63,845 nucleotides of DNA from Lachnospiraceae bacterium (GCA_017483735.1 JAFUVF010000013.1:1-63845), one strand, 5' to 3'. Shown: positions 44,942-54,031, counted from the stretch's first letter. Program-made: numbers and translations. The notes: generated from the sequence alone by a model not told the origin.

Positions 44942-46144
44942 ATGTTTTCAAAATTCTTCTGGACATTAAGAGAAAAGGGACTGCACGTAACCCTGGGAGA
45001 GTGGCTTGATTTTCAAAAGACCCTTGATATGGGGCTTTGTGAGAGCTCGCTCACACGGTTTTATTATGTTGCGAGAATGGTGCTTGTAAAGAGCGAGACA
45101 GATTTTGACAAATTCGATATGGCATTCGAGGAGTGCTTCAAGGCGGCGGAGCATGAAACAGAGGTGGGCAGCCAGATGTTAAGGTGGCTGGATAAGTCCG
45201 ATATGTTAGAGCTTGCGCACGAGGAGGCAAGAGCGCATCTTAACCAGATGGAGGATTTGCAGATAGACAAGGATGATGTTGAGGAGAAGTTCAAGCAGAG
45301 ATTAAAGGATCAGAACGAGGAGCACAACGGGGGAAGCTTTTGGATAGGCACTATGGGAAAGACCTCCTTCGGCAATATGGGCGGAAATGTGGGCGGTGTC
45401 CGTGTCGGAGGACAGACCGGATATCAGTCGGCCTTTTCCGTTGTGGGAGCCAGAAAATACAGGGATTTCAGGGATGACAGGGTCATAGACAACAGGCAGT
45501 TCCAGATGGCCTTCAGGAAGCTCAGACAGTTTTCGTCAAGGCTGGATATTCCGGAGAGTGAGCTTGACATAGACGGCACAATAAATAAGACCTGCAACAA
45601 CGGCGGGTGCTTGCAGATAGTGATGCAAAAGCCAAGAAAGAATGCGGTAAAGCTTCTTTTGTTGATGGATTCCGGCGGGACAATGATCCCCTACAGCACG
45701 CTTTTAAATGACCTCTTTCAGGCGGTAAACAAATCAAACCACTATAAGGATGTGCAGGCATATTATTTTCACAACTGCATATATTCAAAGCTCTATAAGA
45801 CTCCGGAGTGTGAGAACGGGGACTGGGTGGATACGGAGTGGATGTTCAGAAAGCTTGATTCCGATTATAAGGTAATAATTGTCGGGGATGCGGCTATGGC
45901 GCCGGAGGAGCTTTATTCGGACACGGGGAACTACAGAGGTCCCAACGGCGGGCTTTCCGGATATGAGTGGCTTAAGCTTGTGAAAAACCATTACAAGCGT
46001 GTGGTGTGGCTCAATCCCAAGATGGCGCCGGGACGTGCTCCCTGGAGGGAAGCGGAGACCGCAATAAAGGAGATGTTTCCGATGTATAAGCTTACTGTTG
46101 ACGGACTGAACAGAGCTATGGTAAAGCTTATGACGAACAGGTAG
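44942..46144 (+). CDS. VWA domain protein (CoxE/ViaA-like) partner of MoxR
   Basis: 400 residues. N-terminal helical part (1-140), a Gly-rich loop (GNMGGNVGGVRVGG, near 145), and a C-terminal von Willebrand A domain at about 220-400. The metal site is LLLLMDSGGTM: D, then S-G-G-T in place of DxSxS, so metal binding may be altered. The start is ATG 44942 following GAGGT; TTG 44927 is in frame and less likely. It follows the MoxR stop by seven bases. Confidence 0.85.
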   Translation: MFSKFFWTLREKGLHVTLGEWLDFQKTLDMGLCESSLTRFYYVARMVLVKSETDFDKFDMAFEECFKAAEHETEVGSQMLRWLDKSDMLELAHEEARAHLNQMEDLQIDKDDVEEKFKQRLKDQNEEHNGGSFWIGTMGKTSFGNMGGNVGGVRVGGQTGYQSAFSVVGARKYRDFRDDRVIDNRQFQMAFRKLRQFSSRLDIPESELDIDGTINKTCNNGGCLQIVMQKPRKNAVKLLLLMDSGGTMIPYSTLLNDLFQAVNKSNHYKDVQAYYFHNCIYSKLYKTPECENGDWVDTEWMFRKLDSDYKVIIVGDAAMAPEELYSDTGNYRGPNGGLSGYEWLKLVKNHYKRVVWLNPKMAPGRAPWREAETAIKEMFPMYKLTVDGLNRAMVKLMTNR

Positions 46145-46190
46145 GCAGAAAAGCCAAAGATTTTGAGTTTAAGGCAGGAGGAGAAAACCA

Positions 46191-47417
46191 ATGACAATAT
46201 ATGATGAATTGAAGGCGAGAGGGCTTCTCGCACAGCTTACGGATGAAAATGAGATAAAGGAGCTTATCAATACCGGCAAAGCCACATTCTATATCGGCTT
46301 TGACCCGACGGCGGACTCCCTGCATGTAGGGCATTTTATGGCGTTATGCCTTATGAAGCGCTTGCAGATGGCGGGAAACAAGCCCATAGCCTTAGTGGGA
46401 GGCGGCACGGGAATGATAGGAGATCCTTCGGGCAGGAGCGATTTGAGAACCGTTATGACCACGGAGATGATAGACCACAACTGCGCCCGCTTTAGGGAGC
46501 AGATGAGTAAATTCATAGATTTCTCCGACGGAAAGGCGCTTATGGTAAACAATGCGGACTGGCTGAGAAATCTTAACTATATTGAGTTTTTGCGGGATAT
46601 AGGTCCTCATTTTTCGGTAAACAGGATGCTTGCCGCAGAGTGCTACAAGCAGAGAATGGAGAAGGGACTTACCTTCCTTGAGTTTAACTATATGCTTATG
46701 CAGGCGTTTGACTTCTATATGCTGTATCAGAAGTACGGCTGCAATATGCAGTTTGGAGGGGACGATCAGTGGAGCAATATGCTTGCGGGCACGGAGCTTA
46801 TAAGAAGGAAGCTTTCTAAGGATGCGTATGCTATGACCATTACCCTGCTTCTAAATTCCGAGGGTAAGAAGATGGGTAAAACCCAAAAAGGCGCAGTCTG
46901 GCTCGACCCCGATAAGACCTCGCCCTATGAGTTCTATCAATATTGGAGAAACGTGGGGGATGCGGATGTGCTCAAATGCTTAAGGATGCTCACATTCCTT
47001 CCCTTGGAGCAGATTGAGGAAATGGATAAATGGGAGGGAAGCAAGTTAAACGAGGCAAAGGAAATCCTCGCATATGAGCTTACAGCCCTCGTTCACGACA
47101 AGGACGAAGCCGAAAAAGCCAAAAACGCCGCAAAGGCTCTCTTTGCCGGAGGCGGAGACAATGCGGATATGCCCAAGGCAGAGCTTTCAGAGGATGACTT
47201 TAAGGACGGCGTGATAGATATACTGGATGTCCTCGTAAAGTCAGGGCTTGCAGCCACCCGTTCTGAGGGCAGGCGCAATGTGGAGCAGGGGGGTGTCACC
47301 GTATCCGATAATAAGGTTACGGATATTAAGACCTCTTATGAGAAATCCGTATTTGAGGGCGACGGCATTATCGTAAAGCGCGGAAAGAAGAGCTTTAAGA
47401 GGGTTGTGCTTAAGTAA
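46191..47417 (+). CDS. tyrS: Tyrosyl-tRNA synthetase
   Basis: Class I synthetase, 408 residues. HIGH-like [12 protein letters not shown], tyrosine pocket [15 protein letters not shown]-like KKMGKTQKG, and an S4 RNA-binding domain at the end. The ribosome site is GGAGGAG. No T-box leader precedes it: only 46 bases separate it from the VWA gene, so it is read from an upstream promoter. Confidence 0.97.
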   Translation: MTIYDELKARGLLAQLTDENEIKELINTGKATFYIGFDPTADSLHVGHFMALCLMKRLQMAGNKPIALVGGGTGMIGDPSGRSDLRTVMTTEMIDHNCARFREQMSKFIDFSDGKALMVNNADWLRNLNYIEFLRDIGPHFSVNRMLAAECYKQRMEKGLTFLEFNYMLMQAFDFYMLYQKYGCNMQFGGDDQWSNMLAGTELIRRKLSKDAYAMTITLLLNSEGKKMGKTQKGAVWLDPDKTSPYEFYQYWRNVGDADVLKCLRMLTFLPLEQIEEMDKWEGSKLNEAKEILAYELTALVHDKDEAEKAKNAAKALFAGGGDNADMPKAELSEDDFKDGVIDILDVLVKSGLAATRSEGRRNVEQGGVTVSDNKVTDIKTSYEKSVFEGDGIIVKRGKKSFKRVVLK

Positions 47418-47456
47418 GATTTCATTCCAAATCAACTGCATTTCATACCATTTTGA

Positions 47457-47485
47457 TTGTTCTGATTAAAGGTATATGCTAAAAT
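47457..47485 (+). promoter_or_regulatory. Promoter of the AgrA/AgrC-like operon
   Basis: TTGTTC (47457-47462), 17 bases, TAAAAT (47480-47485), with TGC before the -10 (extended). The leader is about 60 bases and has a hairpin at 47499. Confidence 0.6.
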
Positions 47486-47498
47486 GTTTTGCTGTTAC

Positions 47499-47526
47499 GG
47501 CAAAAATTTTGGCATATATTTTTGCC
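47499..47526 (+). promoter_or_regulatory. Leader hairpin before the LytTR regulator
   Basis: GGCAAAAA (47499-47506) and TTTTTGCC (47519-47526) pair perfectly with a 12-base loop. No long T run follows. It may be an attenuator or the weak end of the tyrS transcript. Confidence 0.4.
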
Positions 47527-47553
47527 TTCATTTTGTGAAGAGAGGTTGTCGGC

Positions 47554-48261
47554 TTGAATATTGCTATTTGTGATGATGAGATGCTGATTAGAAAACAGCT
47601 GTCGGATTTGGCGGCTTTGGAAGCCGAGGTCGCAGATATTGATGAGTTTTCGTCGGCGGAGGAGCTTCTTAATTCAAAAAAGCATTACGGGCTTGTATTC
47701 TTAGATATTATGATGCCGGGGGTAAACGGCGTGAATGCGGCAAGAGCGCTTCGGGCGCAGAAGAAGGCGGACAGCATTGTCTTTGTGACAGGCAGTAAGG
47801 AATATGTATTTGACGCATTTGATGTGGGTGCTCTGCACTATCTTTTAAAGCCCATCGACAGTAAGAAATTCAAGGAAGTATTTGAACGTGCGCACATCAT
47901 AAGTAAGAGAAATGATATACAGCACAAAAAGCTGGTAATACGCACAAGAAACAGCACCGAAGCCGTTCAGATATCCGATATTTTCTATGTGGAGAGTCAG
48001 TTAAAAAAGCTGATAATCCACACCGGAAGCAGGGATATTTCCTGCTATGGCAAAATCAGCGAGTTTGAAAAGGAACTGGGAGCATCATTTTACCGCTGTC
48101 ACAGAGGGTATCTGATTAATATGTATTATGTCGAAAGCTATAACGGAGAATCAATTACGCTTGTAAACGGAGAGTATGTATATCTTGCAAAGGAGAGGTA
48201 CGCAGATTTTGTAAAGAATTATCTTCGATATATGAAGAATGGGGGTGCCTGCATTGTCTGA
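47554..48261 (+). CDS. AgrA/LytTR-type response regulator
   Basis: 235 residues. Receiver with CDDE at 6-9, phosphoacceptor Asp51 in VFLDIMMPGVNG and Lys in YLLKPID; LytTR DNA-binding domain at about 130-235 with FYVESQLKKLIIHT and YRCHRGYLINMYYV. LytTR proteins bind paired sites in promoters. The start is TTG 47554, nine bases after AGAGG. It overlaps the kinase gene. Confidence 0.92.
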   Translation: MNIAICDDEMLIRKQLSDLAALEAEVADIDEFSSAEELLNSKKHYGLVFLDIMMPGVNGVNAARALRAQKKADSIVFVTGSKEYVFDAFDVGALHYLLKPIDSKKFKEVFERAHIISKRNDIQHKKLVIRTRNSTEAVQISDIFYVESQLKKLIIHTGSRDISCYGKISEFEKELGASFYRCHRGYLINMYYVESYNGESITLVNGEYVYLAKERYADFVKNYLRYMKNGGACIV

Positions 48262-49684
48262 TTTTGTTTTGGTACACATTATTCCGATTTTGAGAGAGGT
48301 ATTTGACGGAATATTGTATACATGGTTCTGCGGAAGCTTCGGAGTACCCAGACTAAAAAAGAGATATCTTAATACACTCTGTGTGATAATATTATGGACA
48401 ATAGTTTCCGAGCTTTTGGCATTTCAGGAAAAATATAGCTTCGTAAGCTATATAGGAATATATGTTGTTTTGGTGTTCTACAGGTTTTTGCTTGCTCTTT
48501 TCTTTTTCAAGATGGAGAGGGATAAGCTTATTTTTGTATCTGTTTTGTATTCAACAGTCTGGGATATAGTGCAATATCTTTTGGGGCTGATTTTCGGAAG
48601 CGTCGATATGCTTATGATTCCGATTGAACTCGGACGCCATTTGGGACTTAAGGCGGATAAGGTATTTTTGATAAACAGGCTCACCATTGCAGGCTCCATA
48701 GTCCTCTCAAGCACATTAGGAGCTCTTATCGTATGGGGATATATCAGCTTGATATGCAGGGAAATCAAGGTTAAGAATAGACGCTTTGACAGTGTGGAGC
48801 TTAGCTTTCTGCTGTTGCCATCCATAGCGGCATGGCTTGAGAGGAGAAGCATATACAATATGATGTATCCTCCGGACTTTAAACTGGGCGGGGATATTAT
48901 TGCAATACAGAATCATATGATGTCAATTCTCATAATGCTGCTTTTGCTAATAATGATTGCGTTAAATATAGTAGTGTATCAAAAGCTTACGGAGGCAATG
49001 CAGGAGAGGGCGAAGCGTGAAATACTCGAGAGACAGAATTTAGATATAAAAGGACATTTGGAGGAAGTCACAAAGCTTAGCAGCAATTTAAAAAGCTTTA
49101 AGCATGATATGAAAAATCATATTTCGGTGCTGACACAGCTTTCCGCCGACATAGAGGGACATGAGGAGTTAAAGAGCTATCTTTTGAATATGAGTAAGAC
49201 AACTGCATATACGGATATAAGATTTTTTACTGGACTTGCCACAATAGATGCGCTCCTTGGAAGTAAGGAGCAGCAGGCAAAGGAAAGACTTGATAAGGAT
49301 TTTCGTATAGAGGCGGATGGTCTGTTGTTTCCGAAGGGATTGGCAATAGAAGAATATGACATTGCCGTCATTATTGGGAATGCGATAGATAATGCAATAG
49401 AAGCGTGTGAGAAGTACAGCGGCACACCGTCTATCGCCATATCCTCCGAAAAAGCGAAAAATATGCTGCTTATAGAGGTTAAGAACAGCATAAGCGGAGG
49501 GATAACGATAAATCCGCAGACAGGCTTTCCCGTAAGCACAAAGAAAAACCGCTACGAGCACGGAATCGGATTTTTGAATATGCAGATGACGGCTGAAAAA
49601 TATCGGGGAGCCCTCGATTACAATGCGGAGAACGAAATTTTCACTTTGACCGTAATGCTGCAGGACATTGAACCTGTGCGGTAA
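48239..49684 (+). CDS. AgrC-like sensor histidine kinase (HPK10)
   Basis: 481 residues. About six membrane segments (10-255), then a short coiled linker, His289 in FKHDMKNHISVL, and a GHKL ATPase with IGNAIDNAIEAC and GIGFLNMQM. Matches peptide-pheromone sensors such as AgrC. ATG 48239 overlaps the regulator by 23 bases; TTG 48254 after GGGGGTG is a plausible alternative. No AgrB or AgrD gene lies nearby, so the signal is unknown. Confidence 0.9.
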   Translation: MGVPALSDFVLVHIIPILREVFDGILYTWFCGSFGVPRLKKRYLNTLCVIILWTIVSELLAFQEKYSFVSYIGIYVVLVFYRFLLALFFFKMERDKLIFVSVLYSTVWDIVQYLLGLIFGSVDMLMIPIELGRHLGLKADKVFLINRLTIAGSIVLSSTLGALIVWGYISLICREIKVKNRRFDSVELSFLLLPSIAAWLERRSIYNMMYPPDFKLGGDIIAIQNHMMSILIMLLLLIMIALNIVVYQKLTEAMQERAKREILERQNLDIKGHLEEVTKLSSNLKSFKHDMKNHISVLTQLSADIEGHEELKSYLLNMSKTTAYTDIRFFTGLATIDALLGSKEQQAKERLDKDFRIEADGLLFPKGLAIEEYDIAVIIGNAIDNAIEACEKYSGTPSIAISSEKAKNMLLIEVKNSISGGITINPQTGFPVSTKKNRYEHGIGFLNMQMTAEKYRGALDYNAENEIFTLTVMLQDIEPVR

Positions 49685-49724
49685 ATTTATATTTCCTTAA
49701 AGCAAAACTAAAAGGAGGCAGAAT

Positions 49725-50417
49725 ATGAAGGAAAGAATAAAGCTAAAGAAGCTTAAAAAAATTTTAGTCGCATTTATGGCGGTTTTTGTGTTTTTGACAG
49801 GATGCGGCGGTGTCAGGGGAGATAGGTTTTCAAGTGAAGAGAGTGCAAAAGAATTACTGCTTTCGGAAATGGAAAAGCGCTACGGAATGTCCTTTATAAT
49901 TGCAGGGAATGAAAAATACCATGATTTTGGAGGACTCTATGGCTACACCTACAGCTGTAATGTGGCTCCTGAAAGTATGCCTGACAGGACATCATATGCC
50001 GCAGTATTTCAGCGTGCGGGCAGCGGACTGCAGGATGATTATGTGAGCTATTTTTATAAGGACGAGGCGGAGGCGCCTGTAAGAAAAATTTTTGATGCCT
50101 TAAGGCAAATTGTGGATTATGAGGCTGAACTTAGCATTGATCCGGTGGATGGCAAATGGGATACGGGAAGACCGGTTGATGAATTTATGAAGGAAAATAA
50201 CGGGCATATAGAGACTACGATTTATTTTGAAGACGGTAAGGAAGCAAATGAATATACCGATGCTATAGAGGATATTTTCGACAATATCCAAAGCTACCCA
50301 TATCCGATAGTTTTGAGGATAAAGGCAAACGATAATTATATTTTCTATTGGGAATATTATGATAATAAAATACCGTCAAGAGAGAGGATTCTTGATGAGG
50401 TAGAGAGAAATATCTAA
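49725..50417 (+). CDS. Lipoprotein, unknown
   Basis: 230 residues. Signal peptide with lipobox LTGC, Cys27. The mature part begins GGVRGDRFSSEESAKELLLSEMEKRYGMSF, read here in two pieces, and continues as a small alpha/beta domain. I do not recognise the family. The ribosome site is AAGGAGG. It follows the kinase by about 40 bases and may share its transcript. Confidence 0.75.
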   Translation: MKERIKLKKLKKILVAFMAVFVFLTGCGGVRGDRFSSEESAKELLLSEMEKRYGMSFIIAGNEKYHDFGGLYGYTYSCNVAPESMPDRTSYAAVFQRAGSGLQDDYVSYFYKDEAEAPVRKIFDALRQIVDYEAELSIDPVDGKWDTGRPVDEFMKENNGHIETTIYFEDGKEANEYTDAIEDIFDNIQSYPYPIVLRIKANDNYIFYWEYYDNKIPSRERILDEVERNI

Positions 50418-50496
50418 AATAGCGCTTGACAAATAAATTGGGGGGGTAAAATAAAAATAATTCGTTGCATTTAAAGTCTGCTTCGGGATGATTTTA

Positions 50497-50525
50497 TTGA
50501 CATTATTATTTTAAAAAATTATCTT
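50497..50525 (+). promoter_or_regulatory. Promoter before the DUF1266 lipoprotein
   Basis: TTGACA (50497-50502), 17 bases, TATCTT (50520-50525). A second TTGACA near 50427, with AT-rich sequence after it, lies just beyond the stop of the previous gene. The gap of 135 bases suggests independent control, possibly by the LytTR regulator; I could not find a clear LytTR repeat. Confidence 0.5.
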
Positions 50526-50576
50526 AATAGGGTCTTTGCAAAGAAGCTCAAAATGGAAAACAGGAGGAAGCTATGG

Positions 50577-51365
50577 ATGAAAAGGGTTTTAAATGCCAAA
50601 TTTATCTCAATAATGCTTGTTTTAAGCATATCACTTGCGGGCTGCGGAGTAAAAAGCGTCACTCAAGCCGTGACAGAAAATGTTGTCAAGGCGGAGACCT
50701 CGAAGAAATCAAATGATGACGCAATAAGGTGGTTCAACGCTTCATATGCCATTCTGACCAAGCTAAACGGCAATGACTATACGCTGTATGGAGGAGTTGC
50801 CATAAACGAGCAAAACACATTGAAGGAGAAGCTGCTTCTTGAGAGGGACTGGGGTGTGACTGACAGAAAGAGCGCAGATGAAACTTTGGACTGGGCATTA
50901 AACGAAGGGCATAGAAGTGAATTTGCGGAGCTGATGGAGATGTTTGATGCTATGGGCTTATCCGAGGTTGAGCACAGCGGGAGGCTTTTCTGGCTTATTG
51001 AAGAGGTTGAGATGGAGCCGGAGGAGGCAGCGCAGTTTATCGACTTCTATGAGGCATATGAAAATAAGGGCGCAGGCGCAATAGATGCATGGGACTACAG
51101 CAGGGCGCTCAATCTGTGCAGCTTCTATTATGCTGCAGGGTACTACACCAAAGAGGAGGCATTGGACAAATCCTTAGAGATTGCAAAAATTGTTCAGCCG
51201 ATATTTGCTTCATGGGATGAGTATGTTGACAGCTATCTATTGGGATATGAATTCTGGGCGCAGGAATCGCCCGAAAAGAGAAGACAGATCTATGAAGAGC
51301 TTAAGGCAGGGGATGACAACCCATATTCTGTAGACTTTAAGGCTAATCTGGTTAAAAATTGGTAA
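50577..51365 (+). CDS. DUF1266 lipoprotein
   Basis: 262 residues. Lipobox LAGC with Cys23. After a short linker the DUF1266 domain fills the rest: LLLERDWGVTDRKSADETLD, WDYSRALNLCSFYYAAGY, TKEEALDKSLEIAK and SWDEYVDSYLLGYEFW. DUF1266 has no known function but usually occurs in secreted or inner-face proteins. Start at ATG 50577 follows AGGAGG; an ATG at 50553 is in frame but would bury the lipid signal. Confidence 0.82.
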   Translation: MKRVLNAKFISIMLVLSISLAGCGVKSVTQAVTENVVKAETSKKSNDDAIRWFNASYAILTKLNGNDYTLYGGVAINEQNTLKEKLLLERDWGVTDRKSADETLDWALNEGHRSEFAELMEMFDAMGLSEVEHSGRLFWLIEEVEMEPEEAAQFIDFYEAYENKGAGAIDAWDYSRALNLCSFYYAAGYYTKEEALDKSLEIAKIVQPIFASWDEYVDSYLLGYEFWAQESPEKRRQIYEELKAGDDNPYSVDFKANLVKNW

Positions 51366-51386
51366 TAAAAAAAGGAGGATAATAAA

Positions 51387-51803
51387 ATGGCAGCAAATGA
51401 CATTGCCAAATGGCAGGAGGCACTTTCAAAGAACGGAATGCTTTTGGATGGAGAGGAGGTAGTAGACACACAATCGGTGGAAAAGGCAGGACTTCTTTTT
51501 GGAATCATACTTTATGAGCGAAAAACAGGAGATTTCGTGCTTACCAACAAAAGGCTCTTTTATTTTATCAGAAAGATTGTCTTTAATCCGAGCTTTGATC
51601 CGACCTTTGCCGGATTGTTTCAGGAAAACAGGGTGTTTGACTTGACTAAGATTAAGGATGTAAAGAGTATTTCTCCATGGATCTTTACGGTTACGGGGTA
51701 TGAGGACAACGCAGCAAAGGAGATAAAGCAGGGCTTCAGGCTTATGAAGAAAAAGGCGTGGATTGAAAAGATAAATGATGCAAGAACTAAAGCATCTAAT
51801 TAA
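51387..51803 (+). CDS. PH/GRAM-like domain protein
   Basis: 138 residues, cytosolic. A beta-rich core with LYERKTGDFVLTNKRLFYF and the PH-type end IFTVTGYEDNAAKEIKQGF suggests a bacterial PH-like (bPH/GRAM) fold. I do not recognise a named family. Same cluster, 21 bases after the DUF1266 gene with AAAGGAGG. Confidence 0.65.
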   Translation: MAANDIAKWQEALSKNGMLLDGEEVVDTQSVEKAGLLFGIILYERKTGDFVLTNKRLFYFIRKIVFNPSFDPTFAGLFQENRVFDLTKIKDVKSISPWIFTVTGYEDNAAKEIKQGFRLMKKKAWIEKINDARTKASN

Positions 51804-51843
51804 AATATCATACTAAGATAAACTTAATTTAAGGAGGATAAAG

Positions 51844-52536
51844 ATGAAAAGTATGACTATTTCCAAAAGAATTTCCTGTGTGGTTTTTGCAGGAGTATTG
51901 GCGGTGGCAACGCTTACCGGCTGTGGCAAAAACAACAAAGAGGCGGCACTTGCAACCATAAACGGCTTTCTTTCGGAGGCTCAGGCAGGCAATCTTACGG
52001 GAGCCGCAGATTATGCAACCGAGGATTTGATGAAGCAGATAGGCTGGAGCGAGGATGATATCAAGGAGTTTGAGGACGAATTCTATGATACATTGGGCGG
52101 CGCAGCTGCTGTAGGGGATGTTACCGAGATTCCCGGAGTGAAGGATTCTATCGATAAGCTTGTGGATAAGGTAAAGAATATGGCGCTTTCAAGCTATGAG
52201 GTGGATGCGGAGTCCTATACAGAGAAGGACGGCGTCGGAACCACCACAGTCAAGGTTACGAGAATGCCGGACAATGTCAGCGTAAGTGTAATGAATTCTG
52301 CACAGTCCGAGGCAATAAGCCTTGCACAGGATATTTCAGCAAAGTATATCGCAGATCATCCCGAAATCACGGAGATGACTGATGATGTGATGAAGGATTT
52401 GTACAGCGAGCTTGTTCCTGCTTTGGTGGACTTGATTATCGAAAAGTATGATGAGATTGAGCCCAAGTCCGAAACCTGGTATATTCAGACAGAGGAAGTG
52501 GACGGAAAGACCCTTATAAAGGATATTCTTGTGTAA
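51844..52536 (+). CDS. Lipoprotein, possible DUF5105-like
   Basis: 230 residues. Lipobox LTGC with Cys27. The mature part starts GKNNKEAALATINGFLSEAQ and has helices and a Thr/Val-rich strand region (YTEKDGVGTTTVKVT). The pattern resembles small lipoproteins with an NTF2-like tail. AAGGAGG lies before the ATG. Last gene of the cluster, closed by the terminator at 52550. Confidence 0.72.
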   Translation: MKSMTISKRISCVVFAGVLAVATLTGCGKNNKEAALATINGFLSEAQAGNLTGAADYATEDLMKQIGWSEDDIKEFEDEFYDTLGGAAAVGDVTEIPGVKDSIDKLVDKVKNMALSSYEVDAESYTEKDGVGTTTVKVTRMPDNVSVSVMNSAQSEAISLAQDISAKYIADHPEITEMTDDVMKDLYSELVPALVDLIIEKYDEIEPKSETWYIQTEEVDGKTLIKDILV

Positions 52537-52549
52537 GCTAAAAAATAGG

Positions 52550-52580
52550 GCGGTTCTCCTTTGCGGGGAGCCGCTTTTTT
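52550..52580 (+). terminator. Rho-independent terminator
   Basis: GCGGTTCTCC (52550-52559) and GGGGAGCCGC (52565-52574) pair over ten bases (two G-T), then six T. It ends the lipoprotein/DUF1266 cluster. Confidence 0.9.
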
Positions 52581-52594
52581 GATGTTTCCCGCAA

Positions 52595-52623
52595 TTGAAA
52601 TATATACGGTTCTGTGCTATTAT
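52595..52623 (+). promoter_or_regulatory. Promoter of punA
   Basis: TTGAAA (52595-52600), 17 bases, TATTAT (52618-52623) with TGC before the -10 (extended). The leader is about 32 bases. Confidence 0.7.
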
Positions 52624-52661
52624 AATCAGGTATTTTAAAGAATGCCGTAAGGGGATAAAAA

Positions 52662-53483
52662 ATGAGTGAAATCTACGAAAAGCTTATGGAATACAAAAAA
52701 TCTGTGAGAGAAAAGACCGATTTTGAACCGAGGGTTTCGATAGTTTTGGGAAGTGGACTCGGGGATTATGCGGACTGTATTGATATAGTATCGGAGGTAT
52801 CATATTCCGATATAAAGGGCTTTCCGGTATCCACTGTGGCAGGGCATGACGGAAGGTTTATATTCGGGTATGTCGACAAGGTTCCCGTTGTGTGCATGAA
52901 GGGAAGAGTGCATCATTATGAAGGCTATCCTATGAAAGATGTGGTAATGCCCATAAGGCTTATGAGGCTGTTGGGGGTCGAAAGACTTATTCTTACCAAC
53001 GCCGCAGGGGGGATGGGAGATGGCTTTGGTGCAGGAGATTTAATGCTTATTACGGATCATATATCTGCATTTGTTGAGAACCCCCTGATTGGACCTAATG
53101 TGGATGAGCTTGGAGTGCGTTTCCCGGATATGTCCGAGATATATAGCAGGGCTTTGAGCAACATTGTAAGAGCTGCAGCAAGAGATAATGATATAAGCCT
53201 TAAGGAGGGCGTATATGCGCAGCTATCCGGACCCTCCTATGAAAGTCCCGCAGAGATAAGGATGCTTAAATCCCTTGGTGCATCCGCCATTGGTATGAGC
53301 ACCGCCGTGGAAGCCATAGCCGCAAGGCATTGCGGTCTTGAGGTCTGCGGAATATCCCTCATCAGCAATCTTGCCGCAGGTATTTCCGAAAAGCCTCTGG
53401 GACACAAGGAAGTGCAGGAAGCCGCCAATTTAGCGGCTCCTAGGTTCAAGAAATTAGTTACGGAGACCGTAAAAAGAATGTGA
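52662..53483 (+). CDS. punA: Purine nucleoside phosphorylase
   Basis: Splits guanosine, inosine or deoxy forms with phosphate. 273 residues, trimeric type. VLGSGLGDYAD, MKGRVHHYEGY, LTNAAGGMG and GMSTAVEAIAARHCGLEV are the family marks. It lies 180 bases after the previous gene and has its own promoter and terminator boundaries, starting the salvage block. Confidence 0.95.
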   Translation: MSEIYEKLMEYKKSVREKTDFEPRVSIVLGSGLGDYADCIDIVSEVSYSDIKGFPVSTVAGHDGRFIFGYVDKVPVVCMKGRVHHYEGYPMKDVVMPIRLMRLLGVERLILTNAAGGMGDGFGAGDLMLITDHISAFVENPLIGPNVDELGVRFPDMSEIYSRALSNIVRAAARDNDISLKEGVYAQLSGPSYESPAEIRMLKSLGASAIGMSTAVEAIAARHCGLEVCGISLISNLAAGISEKPLGHKEVQEAANLAAPRFKKLVTETVKRM

Positions 53484-53490
53484 CAGATAA

Positions 53491-53510
53491 TTGTTACATA
53501 AATGTAACAA
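53491..53510 (+). promoter_or_regulatory. Perfect 9-base palindrome before cdd
   Basis: TTGTTACAT (53491-53499) and ATGTAACAA (53502-53510) are exact reverse complements with a two-base centre. It lies 28 bases before the -35 box of cdd. The outer TTGTTA/TAACAA halves look like a Rex box, but the spacing is two bases too wide (8, not 6). No T tract follows, so it is not a terminator. Confidence 0.5.
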
Positions 53511-53538
53511 CTAACACGAGTGTCATAATTTGCGGATT

Positions 53539-53567
53539 TTGATAAAAACTGTCTGTATATATATAAC
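53539..53567 (+). promoter_or_regulatory. Promoter of cdd
   Basis: TTGATA (53539-53544), 17 bases, TATAAC (53562-53567). The leader is about 50 bases before ATG 53624. Confidence 0.6.
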
Positions 53568-53623
53568 AATATATGGTATTATGAGGGCGGTTGAGTCACA
53601 AGCTGAAAGAAGGATAATCAAAA

Positions 53624-54031
53624 ATGGAAGAGTCGGAGATAAAAAAACTCATAAATATGGCTCGAAATGAAAGATTACTTGCATATTCTCCTTACTCGGG
53701 ATTCTCTGTGGGAGCGGCGCTTCTTTGCAAAAACGGAGAGGTTATCTGTGGCTGCAATATCGAGAATGCTTCATACGGCGCTACAAATTGTGCGGAGAGA
53801 ACCGCTGTTTTTAAGGCGATAAGCGAGGGGATAAAGGATTTTCTTGCAATAGCCGTTGTGGGCGGCAAATCGGGAGAGGAACCGGAGGATTATGCTTATC
53901 CCTGCGGTATGTGCAGACAGGTGCTGTCCGAATTCTGTGGCAGTGACTTCAATGTGATAGTTGCAAAAAATACTGATGATTACAAAGTGTATAGGCTTTC
54001 GGAGCTTTTGCCCGAGGCTTTTAAGCTATAG
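53624..54031 (+). CDS. cdd: Cytidine deaminase
   Basis: Deaminates cytidine and deoxycytidine. 135 residues. Zinc site CNIENASYGATNCAERTAVF plus the second Cys pair in CGMCRQVLSEF, with Glu as the proton shuttle in CAER. Follows punA after 140 bases and precedes an amidohydrolase. Confidence 0.95.
   Translation: MEESEIKKLINMARNERLLAYSPYSGFSVGAALLCKNGEVICGCNIENASYGATNCAERTAVFKAISEGIKDFLAIAVVGGKSGEEPEDYAYPCGMCRQVLSEFCGSDFNVIVAKNTDDYKVYRLSELLPEAFKL

Noticed and set aside
46145..46190. T-box leader before tyrS
   Set aside because: Only 46 bases are available, far too few for a T-box, and no specifier or T-box sequence is seen.
47418..47553. AgrD-like peptide gene
   Set aside because: No small open frame with a ribosome site and a Cys-bearing peptide could be found.
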